A DNA stretch of 64,000 nucleotides from Frondihabitans sp. 762G35 (GTDB lineage: Bacteria > Actinomycetota > Actinomycetes > Actinomycetales > Microbacteriaceae): NCBI RefSeq assembly GCF_002074055.1, contig NZ_CP014619.1:1364001-1428000 (forward strand), given 5' to 3'. The notes under the pieces were generated by a model. That model saw only the letters and a list, made by a program, of their open reading frames with translations. It had not been told where the DNA came from and ran no database searches. Positions 44,973 through 55,595 of this stretch are shown piece by piece; within the stretch, counting starts at the first letter, position 1; each line of letters opens with the position of its first letter. The translations under genes and the position numbers were made by a program.

Positions 44973-47483
44973 TCAGACGGTGCTGTAGGAGACGATGCCG
45001 CGTCGGACCGCATCCAGCGCCTTCCTGGCCACGGGCCCGACGGGCGGGTCGGCCACGACCGAGAGCTGGTCGAGGAGGTCGATGGTCTGCTTGGTCCAGC
45101 GCACGAAGTCGCCGGCCGCGAGATCCGCGTCGTCGAGCACGGAGTCGAGGGAGGCGCCGCGGGCCCAGCGGTGCATGGCGAGCGCGAGGCCGGGAGCGGG
45201 CTGCTGCGTGCCCGGGAGGCGGTGGGCCTGCTCCAGGTCGTCCAGCTCGCTCCAGATCGTCTGCGTGCGGTCCAGGGCCGTCCGGAACTCCCCGCGGGGC
45301 AGGTAGCGCTCCGAGAGCATGCCCTCGTCGCGGCGCGGCTCGTAGACGAGGGTCGCGGCCATGGCGGCCAGCGAGGGCACGTCGAGCTGGTTCCAGACCC
45401 CGCGACGGAGGCACTCGGCCACGAGCAGGTCGCGGTCGCCGTAGATCCGGCGGAGGGTCCGGCCGGGGGCGGCCACGTCGACCTCCGCGACGCGGGAGAG
45501 CGTCGAGGAGTCGCGGGTGGCGTCCGAGCCGTCGCGCGGCACGAGGTAGCCGAGGTCGAGGAGGACGTCGGTCACGCGGTCGAAGATCTTCGCGACGGCG
45601 CCCGTGCGGCTTCGGATCTGCGCCGAGAGCTGGTCGGTCTGCTTCTTCAGCTTGTACCAGCGCTCGGCCCATCGGGCGTGCTGCTCGCGCTCGGGGCAGG
45701 CGTGGCACGGGTGCTGTCGGAGCTGGCGACGAAGCGCCGTGATCTTCTCCTGGCGCCGGTCCCGCTCCCCCCGGCCCTGGACGTCGGCCCGCGACGCGTT
45801 CTGATTCTCGAGCGCCGCGATGTCCTGGCGGAGCTGGATGTACTCGCCGAAATCGCCGAGGTGGCAGGCCATCGAGGCCGCGTAGCCGTCGAGCGACTGC
45901 TGCTGCGTGCGCACCTTCTGGGCGAGGTCGACGACCGCGCGGTCTGCCTGGAACTGGGCGAACGACGTCTCGAGCACCTCGCGGGTGCGGGAGCGCCCGA
46001 ACTGCTCGATCAGGTTGACGGCCATGTTGTAGGTCGGCCGGAAGCTGGAGTTGAGCGGGTAGGTCCGGCGGGAGGCGAGGGCCGCGACCGCCTGGGGGTC
46101 GAGCCCCTGCGACCACTGGATGACCGAGTGGCCCTCCACGTCGATGCCTCGGCGTCCGGCGCGACCCGTGAGCTGCGTGTACTCCCCCGGCGTGATCGGG
46201 ACGCGCGCCTCGCCGTTGAACTTCTCGAGCTTCTCGAGCACGACGGAGCGCGCCGGCATGTTGATGCCGAGCGCGAGCGTCTCGGTCGCGAAGACCGCCT
46301 TGACGAGCTTCTTCTGGAAGAGCTCCTCGACGACCTCCTTGAAGGCGGGCAGCATGCCGGCGTGGTGGGCCGCGACGCCGCGCTCGAGACCCTCGAGCCA
46401 CTCGTAGTAGCCGAGGACGGCGAGATCCTCGTCGCGGAGGGTCCGGCAGTGGTCGTCGACGATCTCGCGGATCTCGTCGCGGTCGGCGGCGGAGGTGAGC
46501 CGGATGCCGGACCGGAGCACCTGCCGGACGGCCTGGTCGCAGCCGACCCGACTGAAGACGAAGAAGATGGCGGGCAGGAGATTCAGGCCGTCGAGCATGT
46601 CGACGATCTTCCAGCGGTCCATGCGCCCGGGATTCGCCTGCGGGTGCGGAGCGGGCCGGGAGCCGCCGCGCCGACCCGAATAGCCGTGACCGCCGCTCCC
46701 CGGGCGTCCGCCGCCCCCGCGGGAACCGCCTCGGCGGCCCAGGGCGGTCGCGCGCACGAGCTCGGGGTTGACCCGGTTCGTGGCCGCCTGCCCGGACGAG
46801 TCGAAGAGGTCGAGGTACTTCGAGCCGACGAGTACGTGCTGCTGGAGCGGGACGGGCCGCTCCTCCGAGACGATCACGTCGGTCTCGCCGCGGACCGTCT
46901 GGAGCCAGTCGCCGAACTCCTCGGCGTTCGACACGGTCGCCGAGAGGGACACCATCCGGACGTCGAGCGGCAGGTGGATGATGACCTCCTCCCACACCGC
47001 CCCGCGGAAACGGTCGCCGAGGAAGTGCACCTCGTCGAGGACGACGTAGCGGAGGTCCTGGAGGAGGTCGGACCCGGCGTAGAGCATGTTGCGGAGGACC
47101 TCGGTCGTCATGACCACGATCCGGGCCCGGGAGTTGACGTTCGTGTCTCCGGTGAGGAGCCCGACCTCGCTCGCGCCGTACTCGGCGACGAGCTCCTGGT
47201 ACTTCTGGTTGCTCAGCGCCTTCATCGGCGCCGTGTAGAAGACCTTGTCGCGGGGATCCTGCATCGCCAGGTGGATGGCGAACTCGGCCACGAGCGTCTT
47301 GCCCGCCCCGGTGGGCGCCGCCACGAGGACGCTCCGCCCCTGCTCGACGACCTCGCAGGCCTTGATCTGGAACGGATCGAGGTCGAAGGCGAGCCCCGAC
47401 CGGAACACCTGCAGCTGGGGAGTCCTGCTGCGGTTGCGGGAGGCGGCGAACCTCTCGGCGGGAGACAGTTCGCTACTGGTCAC
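44973..47483 (-). CDS. helY: DEAD/DEAH-box RNA helicase, HelY/Ski2-like
   Basis: ATP-dependent helicase of 836 residues. Motif I is APTGAGKT at about 56-63, motif II is DEVH near 150, motif III is SLSATV, and motif VI is QLTGRAGRRG. A Gly/Arg/Ser-rich insertion (about 250-285) splits the two RecA-like domains. The C-terminal Ski2-type region includes a Cys-rich segment (HPCHACPEREQHARW) and the DUF/DSHCT-like helical tail. It is the last gene of the pafBC-tatAC-helY series, as in mycobacteria. Confidence 0.94.
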   Translation of the reverse strand: MTSSELSPAERFAASRNRSRTPQLQVFRSGLAFDLDPFQIKACEVVEQGRSVLVAAPTGAGKTLVAEFAIHLAMQDPRDKVFYTAPMKALSNQKYQELVAEYGASEVGLLTGDTNVNSRARIVVMTTEVLRNMLYAGSDLLQDLRYVVLDEVHFLGDRFRGAVWEEVIIHLPLDVRMVSLSATVSNAEEFGDWLQTVRGETDVIVSEERPVPLQQHVLVGSKYLDLFDSSGQAATNRVNPELVRATALGRRGGSRGGGGRPGSGGHGYSGRRGGSRPAPHPQANPGRMDRWKIVDMLDGLNLLPAIFFVFSRVGCDQAVRQVLRSGIRLTSAADRDEIREIVDDHCRTLRDEDLAVLGYYEWLEGLERGVAAHHAGMLPAFKEVVEELFQKKLVKAVFATETLALGINMPARSVVLEKLEKFNGEARVPITPGEYTQLTGRAGRRGIDVEGHSVIQWSQGLDPQAVAALASRRTYPLNSSFRPTYNMAVNLIEQFGRSRTREVLETSFAQFQADRAVVDLAQKVRTQQQSLDGYAASMACHLGDFGEYIQLRQDIAALENQNASRADVQGRGERDRRQEKITALRRQLRQHPCHACPEREQHARWAERWYKLKKQTDQLSAQIRSRTGAVAKIFDRVTDVLLDLGYLVPRDGSDATRDSSTLSRVAEVDVAAPGRTLRRIYGDRDLLVAECLRRGVWNQLDVPSLAAMAATLVYEPRRDEGMLSERYLPRGEFRTALDRTQTIWSELDDLEQAHRLPGTQQPAPGLALAMHRWARGASLDSVLDDADLAAGDFVRWTKQTIDLLDQLSVVADPPVGPVARKALDAVRRGIVSYSTV

Positions 47484-47503
47484 CCCGCCATTGTGTCACG
47501 CCG

Positions 47504-48328
47504 TCATTCTCCGGCCAGTTCCGCGTCGAGTTGCGCGTCGAGTGCGTCGACCCTCTTGGAAACGCGTCGGTCGTGGATCCAGGTGACCCCGCAGGCGAGC
47601 AGGTAGAGCAGGATCATCGGGACGGCCAGCAGGAGCATCGAGATGACGTCCGCCGCGGGCGTCACGAGCGCCGTGAAGAGGACGATCAGGATGATCGCCA
47701 CGCGCCAGCCCTTGATGATCGCCTGAGCGGAGATCACGCCGACGAAGTTGAACAGCACCAGGAACACGGGGAGGACGAAGGCCACGCCGACGGCCAGGAC
47801 CAGCTTCAGGACGAAGTCGTAGTACGTCTTGGCGTCGATGATGCTGGAGTCCTGCTGCGCGATGAAGGACGTCATCACCTGCACGATGTGCGGGAGGACG
47901 AACACGCCGGCCGAGCACCCCGCCAGGAACAGCGGGATGGCCGTGAGCAGGAAGCCGAGGGCGTAGAGCTTCTCCTTGCGCACCAGCGCCGGGACGATGA
48001 ACGCCCAGATCTGGTACAGCCACACCGGGCTGGCGATGATGACGCCGACCGTGATGGTGATGGTCAGCTTCAGGTCGAAGGCACCTGTGACGTTCGAGAA
48101 GTTCAGGGACGCGTTGCGGTGCTCCGCGCCAGCGATGGTGACGACCGGCGCCCGGAGGACGTCGAGCACCATGTCGGAGAGGAACCAGCCCGCGACGGAT
48201 CCGATGACGATGGCCAGCGCCGCGAAGAAGAGTCGCCGACGAAGCTCGATGAAGTGCTGCCCCAGCGACATGCGGCCTTCATGATCTTTGCCGGTCTTTC
48301 TCGCGCCGCTGACTCCGGTCGCGGCCAC
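47504..48328 (-). CDS. tatC: Sec-independent protein translocase TatC
   Basis: Core of the twin-arginine translocase that recognises folded Tat substrates, 274 residues with six transmembrane helices. Signature parts: HFIELRRRLFFAALAI at the N-terminus (with the conserved Glu), the periplasmic loop, and the segment SPVWLYQIWAFIVPAL. The first 20 residues are polar. GTG start, three bases after the tatA stop. The C-terminus is charged. Possible Tat substrate in the window: the Rieske protein family uses Tat in actinobacteria. Confidence 0.95.
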   Translation of the reverse strand: MAATGVSGARKTGKDHEGRMSLGQHFIELRRRLFFAALAIVIGSVAGWFLSDMVLDVLRAPVVTIAGAEHRNASLNFSNVTGAFDLKLTITITVGVIIASPVWLYQIWAFIVPALVRKEKLYALGFLLTAIPLFLAGCSAGVFVLPHIVQVMTSFIAQQDSSIIDAKTYYDFVLKLVLAVGVAFVLPVFLVLFNFVGVISAQAIIKGWRVAIILIVLFTALVTPAADVISMLLLAVPMILLYLLACGVTWIHDRRVSKRVDALDAQLDAELAGE

Positions 48329-48331
48329 GCG

Positions 48332-48643
48332 TCAGGCCCGGGGCGGGAAGTCGTTCGACGACGTGGTCGTCGTCGTCGTGGTGGTGCTGCCGTCGGGGTT
48401 GACCACGGTCGTGGTGTGAGGGACCGGAGCGGCGGTGCTCGCGGTCGACTCGGTGCCGGAGGCGGTGCCGGCTGCGCTGCCGGTGCCCTTGGCGTCTTTG
48501 GCGGGGGTCGCCATTTCGTTGCGGAAGATCTTCATGGACTGGGCGATGCCCTTGGAGAGTGCGGGCAGCTTCGTCGCGCCGAAGAGCAGCACGACGATAC
48601 CGAGGATGATGAGGAGGTGGATTCCACCGAGGTTTGCGAACAC
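48332..48643 (-). CDS. tatA: Sec-independent protein translocase TatA
   Basis: Pore-forming Tat component of 103 residues. The hydrophobic helix is LIILGIVVLLFGATKLPAL at residues about 10-28, with the family FG hinge. An amphipathic helix follows. The C-terminal half is low complexity (Ser/Thr/Ala) and includes an uninterrupted run of eight Thr before SSNDFPP. GTG start with AAGGAG. Only TatA and TatC are present; a TatB is not seen nearby, as is common next to helY. Confidence 0.93.
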   Translation of the reverse strand: MFANLGGIHLLIILGIVVLLFGATKLPALSKGIAQSMKIFRNEMATPAKDAKGTGSAAGTASGTESTASTAAPVPHTTTVVNPDGSTTTTTTTTSSNDFPPRA

Positions 48644-48704
48644 GGTCGTTGCTCCTTGCGAGTTCTGGGAGGTCCAAGTGTAACCCGCTGCTCTGCCGAT
48701 TCCG

Positions 48705-49679
48705 CTAGGCCTCGTACCTTTTCGCAGCTCGGGACGCCCACTCCGCCACGGCCGCTCTCGCCGCGGGCGGCTCGATCACGACGGCGCGACCGGGGAGCCC
48801 CGCGACGAGACGGGCGAGCGAGCCGAACTGGTTGACGCGGAGCCGCATCCTGCACCGGCCGTTGCCGAGGTCGTCGACGTCGTCGGGTGCGTAGTCGGCC
48901 AGGACCGGGCTGGCGGCCGCGTCGATCTCGACCGTGACGACGACGTCGTCGGGCGATCCCTCGAAGAGCGTCTCGGGCAGCGTCACGTCGTCGGCCCGGA
49001 ACGAGATCGGCCGGTCGCTGACGGCGGCCTGGCTGATGCGATCGAGCCGGAACGTGCGGACGGCCTCGCGCAGGTGGTCGAAGCCGCGGAGATACCAGTC
49101 GGTGTCGACCGACTCGACGCGGAGAGGATCGACGCGCCGTCGCTCCTTCTGTCCACGGACCCCCGAGTAGTCGAACTCGATCTGCACTCCCTCGTCGACG
49201 GCGCGGTGCACCAGCGACAGGAGCTCGTTGGTCTCGGTGTTCTCGACGGCCACCTGGCTCGGGGCGCTCGACGCCCCTCGGGCGAGCTTCGACATGAGGG
49301 TCGCGATGGCCTGGCGGTCGGCGTTCTCCGGCAGCGACGAGAGGTACTGCAGGCCGGCGATGAGCGCGGCGGCCTCGCGGGCGGAGAACCGCGGGGAGTC
49401 GTCGATCGCGACGAGGTTCGTGAGGACGATCACGTCGTTCTGCTCGAAGTCGTCCCAGGCGATGTCGAAGAGGTCGCCGTGCTGGTACTGCGTCGTCTCG
49501 CCGGGGATGCCGGACACGGCGATGAGCTCGACGGCACGCCGGATCTGCGTCACGGGAACCCCGAAGTGCGCGGCGGCCTCGGCGACGGAGACGCTCCCGC
49601 GGTCCATCAGGTACGGCACGAGGGAGAGCAGGAAGGCCAGTTTGTCCTGCGCCTGGAGCGGAGGGGTGCGGTCGCTCAT
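48705..49679 (-). CDS. pafC: WYL-domain transcriptional regulator PafC
   Basis: Half of the PafBC transcription activator of the DNA-damage response, 324 residues. An N-terminal winged helix-turn-helix (about 10-65, LMDRGSVSVAEAAAHFGVPV) is followed by a WYL ligand-binding domain (VQIEFDYSGVRGQKERRRV; DTDWYLRGFDHLREAVRTFR). Its start overlaps the pafB stop (ATGA). In actinobacteria the pair responds to single-stranded DNA and controls many SOS-independent repair genes. Confidence 0.93.
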   Translation of the reverse strand: MSDRTPPLQAQDKLAFLLSLVPYLMDRGSVSVAEAAAHFGVPVTQIRRAVELIAVSGIPGETTQYQHGDLFDIAWDDFEQNDVIVLTNLVAIDDSPRFSAREAAALIAGLQYLSSLPENADRQAIATLMSKLARGASSAPSQVAVENTETNELLSLVHRAVDEGVQIEFDYSGVRGQKERRRVDPLRVESVDTDWYLRGFDHLREAVRTFRLDRISQAAVSDRPISFRADDVTLPETLFEGSPDDVVVTVEIDAAASPVLADYAPDDVDDLGNGRCRMRLRVNQFGSLARLVAGLPGRAVVIEPPAARAAVAEWASRAAKRYEA

Positions 49680-50704
49680 CGGGCGCCATCGCTCTCGGGA
49701 AGACGGACCGCAGGAGCCTCGTGGTCGGCGACGAGCGTCGCGAGGCGCTCCTCGACCAGCGCCCGCACGGCGGCGGGCTCCACGACCTCGACCTCCGGGC
49801 CGAACGACGAGAGCTCGTCGGCGAGCAGGTGCCGGTCGGAGAAGTGGACCACGAGGGTCCCGTCGTCGATCCGTCGGGTGCCGCGACGCTTCACCAGGCG
49901 CGTCTCGGCGTCGGACGCCGGGTCGACACGGACCCGGGCGGTCTGGGAGTCCCAAAGCGCCTCGAGGTCGGCGAGGGAACCCTCGGCGGTCGCGTCGTCG
50001 GGCCGATCGATCACGCGCGTCGTCGCGACGACGGGGCTGACGATCCGCGACAGGAGGAAGGTGCGGCGGCCGCCCGTCTCGGGATCGATGGCCGAGCACA
50101 TCCAGCGCCCCTGGAACTGCACGAGGGCGTAGGGCACGACGCGGCGCTCGCGCGGGGCGTCCTCCCCCGGCTTCAGGTAGTCGAAGCGGACGACGACGGA
50201 GCGGTCGAGCGCCAGGCGGAGCGGTTCGAACGCCGCGTCGCGGGAGCGGATGCGCGGCGCGTAGGCGAGCTCGGGCACGGGGGCGGTGCCTCCCAGGCTG
50301 CGGAGCTTGAGGAGGGCCCGCCTCGACTCCCCCGACAGGGTCCCCTCCCGCCAGACCATTGCGGCCAGAGTGAGGAGGGCCGTCTCCTCCGAGGAGAAGG
50401 CGATGTCGACGGGCAGCTCGTAGGCGCCGCGCGGGATCCGGTAGCGGAGGTTCTGGTTGTTGCCGGACGAGCCGAGCTCCTCGAGTGTCTCGAGGGGTAC
50501 GCCGAGTTCGCGGATGTCGTCTTTATCGCGTTCGAACTGGCGCTCCAGGGCGGCGTTGTCCCCGCTCGACCAGCGCTGCCGGTAGCCCTGGACCGTCGAG
50601 AGGATCTCGGTCTTCGTCAGACCCGTCTCGGTCGCGAGCAGCGCGAGGACGAGGCTGAAGAGCCTCTCCTCGACCGGGATGCGCGGAGTTCGGGCTGCGG
50701 ACAC
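49676..50704 (-). CDS. pafB: WYL-domain transcriptional regulator PafB
   Basis: Partner of PafC, 342 residues, with the same architecture. The winged helix-turn-helix covers about 10-75 (EERLFSLVLALLATETGLTK) and the WYL domain follows (VVRFDYLKPGEDAPRERRVV; FQGRWMCSAIDPETGGRRTF). Here the WYL triplet reads W-M-C, a known type of variation. GTG start with TAGGAT seven bases upstream. It is first in the run to helY. The gene that usually precedes pafB in other actinobacteria, pafA, is absent; two FKBP genes lie there instead. Confidence 0.93.
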   Translation of the reverse strand: MSAARTPRIPVEERLFSLVLALLATETGLTKTEILSTVQGYRQRWSSGDNAALERQFERDKDDIRELGVPLETLEELGSSGNNQNLRYRIPRGAYELPVDIAFSSEETALLTLAAMVWREGTLSGESRRALLKLRSLGGTAPVPELAYAPRIRSRDAAFEPLRLALDRSVVVRFDYLKPGEDAPRERRVVPYALVQFQGRWMCSAIDPETGGRRTFLLSRIVSPVVATTRVIDRPDDATAEGSLADLEALWDSQTARVRVDPASDAETRLVKRRGTRRIDDGTLVVHFSDRHLLADELSSFGPEVEVVEPAAVRALVEERLATLVADHEAPAVRLPESDGAR

Positions 50705-50711
50705 GACGATG

Positions 50712-50717
50712 ATCCTA
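50712..50717 (-). promoter_or_regulatory. Putative leaderless promoter -10 (TAGGAT) of pafB
   Basis: TAGGAT on the minus strand, seven bases before the GTG start. It lies in the 33-base gap behind the FKBP gene stop, so pafB-pafC-tatAC-helY may have its own promoter here. Confidence 0.5.
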
Positions 50718-50737
50718 GATCAGTCGCGCGACGCGGT

Positions 50738-51685
50738 TCAGAGCGAGCCCAGGACGTCGAAGACGTAGATCGAGGTCGTGGCGGTGCTCGACGTGGCGCT
50801 CGGCGGGATGACCACCATCACCTGGGAGCCGACCGTCTGTCCGACGAGGGCCTTCTTGAACTGCTCGGGCAAAGTGGCGTCGCCGAGCGGGATGGTGGTG
50901 GCGGCGTCGCCGTTCGTCCACGACGACTCCTGCACGGTCGGCTTCGCGGCCCAGTCGACCGCGGTGAACTGCACGACCGCGGTGTCCTTCGCCATGAGTC
51001 GGTGACCGGAGCCCTTGCGGACGAGCTGCACGACCTCCTTGGTCGGGGCGGCGACGTCGGGGACGCTGATGCCGGGCGCGCCGTTCGGCGCAGTCACGAC
51101 GGCGGGCATGTCGTTGACACCGAGCTGGAGGGCACCGTCGGCCTTCGGGAGGAAGGCCCGCTTGATGTCGATGACCGCCACGTACGCGGGGCCGGACGTG
51201 GTGTCGGTCTTGCCGGTCGTCGAGCTGAGGTCGCTGGCCTTGACGGCGACGGCGATGCGCGATCCGACGCGCGAGCACTCGAGGGCGTCGACGAGCGGGC
51301 CGCCCTTGGTCGCCCCGACGGTGATCGGCGCGGCGGGCGTTCCGTAGGAGCTCGCCTGCACCTCCTTGCCGGTGGCGCCCGAGTAGATCGTGTACTCGAT
51401 CAGCGCGGGGGTGCCGTCGGTCAGGATCCGGCCCGAGCCCTCGATCAGCGTGGACACCTCGGTGTGCGACGTGTTGATGGGGGTCGGGACCGTGACGGTC
51501 GGCTTCTCGCCGAATTTGCCGGTGGCGGAGACCACGTTCGACGCGTTCCCCGAGGCGGGAGCCGTGCATCCTGCGGAGCCGGGCGCCGGGGCCGTGGCGC
51601 AGGCGGACAGCGAGGCCACCAGGGCAGCCGTGACGAGCAGTGCGGGGAGCTTGCGCACGGACGGCAGCGCGGGGAGCTTGCGCAC
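50738..51685 (-). CDS. FKBP-type peptidyl-prolyl isomerase lipoprotein (divergent paralogue)
   Basis: Secreted lipoprotein of 315 residues with a lipobox near residue 29 (VASLSAC). Two tandem FKBP-like halves are visible, as in its neighbour. Key FKBP positions are eroded: the loop that reads VPPADGYGD in the neighbour is IPPSATSST here, so isomerase activity is doubtful. The N-terminus carries an in-frame duplication (MRKLPALPS-VRKLPALL). I chose the outer GTG, which has GAGGAT; the inner copy has no ribosome-binding site. It lies between the canonical FKBP and pafB. Confidence 0.85.
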   Translation of the reverse strand: MRKLPALPSVRKLPALLVTAALVASLSACATAPAPGSAGCTAPASGNASNVVSATGKFGEKPTVTVPTPINTSHTEVSTLIEGSGRILTDGTPALIEYTIYSGATGKEVQASSYGTPAAPITVGATKGGPLVDALECSRVGSRIAVAVKASDLSSTTGKTDTTSGPAYVAVIDIKRAFLPKADGALQLGVNDMPAVVTAPNGAPGISVPDVAAPTKEVVQLVRKGSGHRLMAKDTAVVQFTAVDWAAKPTVQESSWTNGDAATTIPLGDATLPEQFKKALVGQTVGSQVMVVIPPSATSSTATTSIYVFDVLGSL

Positions 51686-51688
51686 GGA
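51642..51688 (-). repeat. Duplicated 20-mer over the FKBP start codon
   Basis: GCGGGGAGCTTGCGCACGGA occurs at 51642-51661 and 51669-51688, a 27-base (9-codon) period. The copies contain the two candidate GTG starts. Sequence between the copies differs slightly, so the event is not brand new. Confidence 0.9.
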
Positions 51689-51785
51689 TCCTCTTTCTGT
51701 TGCTCTGCAGGCGTGACGCCGTGCAGGTCGGTGGCACCGCGGGACGGGCTGTCGCGGGCGGAGCCCGATCAGCCTACCGGGTGGG

Positions 51786-52757
51786 TCAGGAGACCTTGCC
51801 CAGGATGTCGACGACGAAGACGAGCGTCGAGTTGGCCGGGATCGAGGCGTTCGCCTTGTCTCCGTAGCCGTCCGCCGGGGGCACGACGAGAAGCACCTGG
51901 CTACCGATGGTCTTGCCCGCGAGGCCCTTGACCCAGCCGTCGATGAGCTGCCCGGAGGTCAGGCTCCCGACGAGCGGCTGGCCGTTCTTCCACGACGAGT
52001 CGAACACCTTGCCGTCGCTGTAGAGGACGCCCGTGTACTGCATCATCAGCGTGTCGCCCTCGGCCACCTTGGCGCCGGAGCCCTTGATGAGCGTGGTCGA
52101 CTGGAGGGTGGTCGGGGCCTTCGTCTTCGGGATGGTGATCGTCGGTGCACCGGTGGAGGAGAGCTTGACGGTCGGCTGGCCGGAGACCGGCTTCTGCGCC
52201 TCGCCCTCGGCGCGCCCGGGGAACGCCTTGAGGATGTCGGCGACGAACACGACGGAGTCGGTCGCGCCGATCTTGTAGTCGGCGATGCCCTTGCCGCCCG
52301 TGGCGTCCTTCGGGCTGGCGGCGATGGCGATGCGGTCGCCGACGTGGGAGCAGACGAGCCCAGAGCTCAGAGCGTTGAGGTTGGCGTTGGGGCCGGCCAC
52401 GAGGTAGGTGCCGCTGCTCTTGTAGTCGGTGGTGGTGGCCTTCGCGCCGGTCTTCCCGTCGTAGAGGCTGACCTGGAAGATGACCGGGTCGCCCTTCTCG
52501 ATCAGCTTGCCCTTGCCCGTGACGAGGGTGGTCTTCTCGGTCTTGTCGGTCGACAGGCCCTTGTCGAAGGTCACCGTCGGGGCGCTGCCCTGCTTGCCGG
52601 TGGCCTTGATGCCGTCGGAGAGGCTCCCGGAGGCGACTCCCCCGGAGCAGGAGGCCGACGTGTCGGTCTTCGCCGTGCATCCGGCGAGGGTGAGGCTCAG
52701 CAGGGCGCCGACCGTGGCGGCGACGGCGAGGGTCCGGGTGAAGGTGGAGTGGGGCAC
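51786..52757 (-). CDS. FKBP-type peptidyl-prolyl cis-trans isomerase lipoprotein
   Basis: Secreted prolyl isomerase of 323 residues. The signal peptide ends at a lipobox (LSLTLAGC, Cys at about 27). A first, weakly conserved FKBP-like half is followed by a canonical FKBP domain (about 215-323): VAEGDTLMMQYTGVLYSDGK, VFDSSW, GQLIDGWVKGL, VVPPADGYGD and IPANSTLVFVVDIL. GTG start with AAAGGA; its first base is one base from the trmI stop, so it is in that operon. FKBP lipoproteins near pafBC occur in other actinobacteria. Confidence 0.9.
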   Translation of the reverse strand: MPHSTFTRTLAVAATVGALLSLTLAGCTAKTDTSASCSGGVASGSLSDGIKATGKQGSAPTVTFDKGLSTDKTEKTTLVTGKGKLIEKGDPVIFQVSLYDGKTGAKATTTDYKSSGTYLVAGPNANLNALSSGLVCSHVGDRIAIAASPKDATGGKGIADYKIGATDSVVFVADILKAFPGRAEGEAQKPVSGQPTVKLSSTGAPTITIPKTKAPTTLQSTTLIKGSGAKVAEGDTLMMQYTGVLYSDGKVFDSSWKNGQPLVGSLTSGQLIDGWVKGLAGKTIGSQVLLVVPPADGYGDKANASIPANSTLVFVVDILGKVS

Positions 52758-52758
52758 G

Positions 52759-54582
<1,824 letters not shown>

Positions 54583-54639
54583 CTATCGTGGAGGATCAGC
54601 GCGGAGCCGTTCTCGTGGCCCGCGCAGTGAGGATGTCAG

Positions 54640-55548
54640 GTGTCGCCAACGTCACGATTCGCCGAGGGGCGGCTGCTCGTCGTCGCGTTCGAGGGCTGGA
54701 ACGATGCGGGTGAGGCGGCCTCCGGGGTCGCGCGCGCGCTGATCGAGACCCTCGACATGACCGCGATCGCCGAGCTCGACGGCGAGGCGTACATCGACTT
54801 CCAGTTCAACCGGCCCCAGGCCGCCCACGACGACGAGGGCAACGCGACGCTCGTCTGGCCGCGGATCCAGCTCCACGCGACGCCGTCGGTCTCCTCCGGC
54901 GTCACCGAGGTCGCCGACGGACTCGCCGCGCGCGACGGCGGGCTGCTCGTCCTGCTGGGCGCCGAGCCCTCGCGCTCCTGGCGGAGCTTCGCGGCCGAGA
55001 TCGTCGATCTCGCCGACGTCCACGGCGTCACCGGCGTCGTGTTCCTCGGCGCCATGCTCGCCGACGTGCCGCACACGCGCCCCATCTCGATCTACGTCGG
55101 CAGCGAGAACGACGACGTCCGCGCCGAGCTCACGGTCGAGCGGAGCACGTACGAGGGCCCGGTCGGCATCCTGTCGGTGCTCGGGCAGGCCCTCGAGCAG
55201 GCGGGCATCCCGACCCTCTCGATCTGGGCGTCGGTCCCGCACTACGTGCACAACGCCCCGTCGCCCAAGGCCTCCCTCGCGATCCTCGACAAGGTCCAGG
55301 AGATCACCGGCGTGGCGGTCCCCCGCGACGAGCTCGTCGAGGAGGCCGAGGCCTGGGAGAGCGGCATCGACGCGCTCGCCGCCGACGACGACGACATGGC
55401 CGGCTACATCGAGCAGCTCGAGCAGGCCCGCGACACCGTCGATTCGCCCGAGGCGAGCGGCGAGGCGATCGCTCAGGAGTTCGAGCGCTACCTGCGTCGA
55501 CGCGACGGCAAGTCCGGCGACGACCCCTGGCGCCCGCCCGCCGTCTGA
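54640..55548 (+). CDS. PAC2-family (proteasome assembly chaperone-like) protein
   Basis: Protein of 302 residues. The family signature AFEGWNDAGEAASGVARALI is near residue 15, and the C-terminal part has the conserved GIPTLSIWASVPHYVHNAPSP and a helical acidic tail. PAC2 proteins in archaea and eukaryotes help proteasome assembly; in actinobacteria the role is unknown, and they occur also where proteasome genes are absent. GTG start with GAGGA six bases upstream. TATCGT at 54584-54589 may be the -10. Confidence 0.9.
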   Translation: MSPTSRFAEGRLLVVAFEGWNDAGEAASGVARALIETLDMTAIAELDGEAYIDFQFNRPQAAHDDEGNATLVWPRIQLHATPSVSSGVTEVADGLAARDGGLLVLLGAEPSRSWRSFAAEIVDLADVHGVTGVVFLGAMLADVPHTRPISIYVGSENDDVRAELTVERSTYEGPVGILSVLGQALEQAGIPTLSIWASVPHYVHNAPSPKASLAILDKVQEITGVAVPRDELVEEAEAWESGIDALAADDDDMAGYIEQLEQARDTVDSPEASGEAIAQEFERYLRRRDGKSGDDPWRPPAV

Positions 55549-55595
55549 GTCGCGCATCACAGACGGCGCCCGAGCGATGGCTCAGGAGCGCGGAA

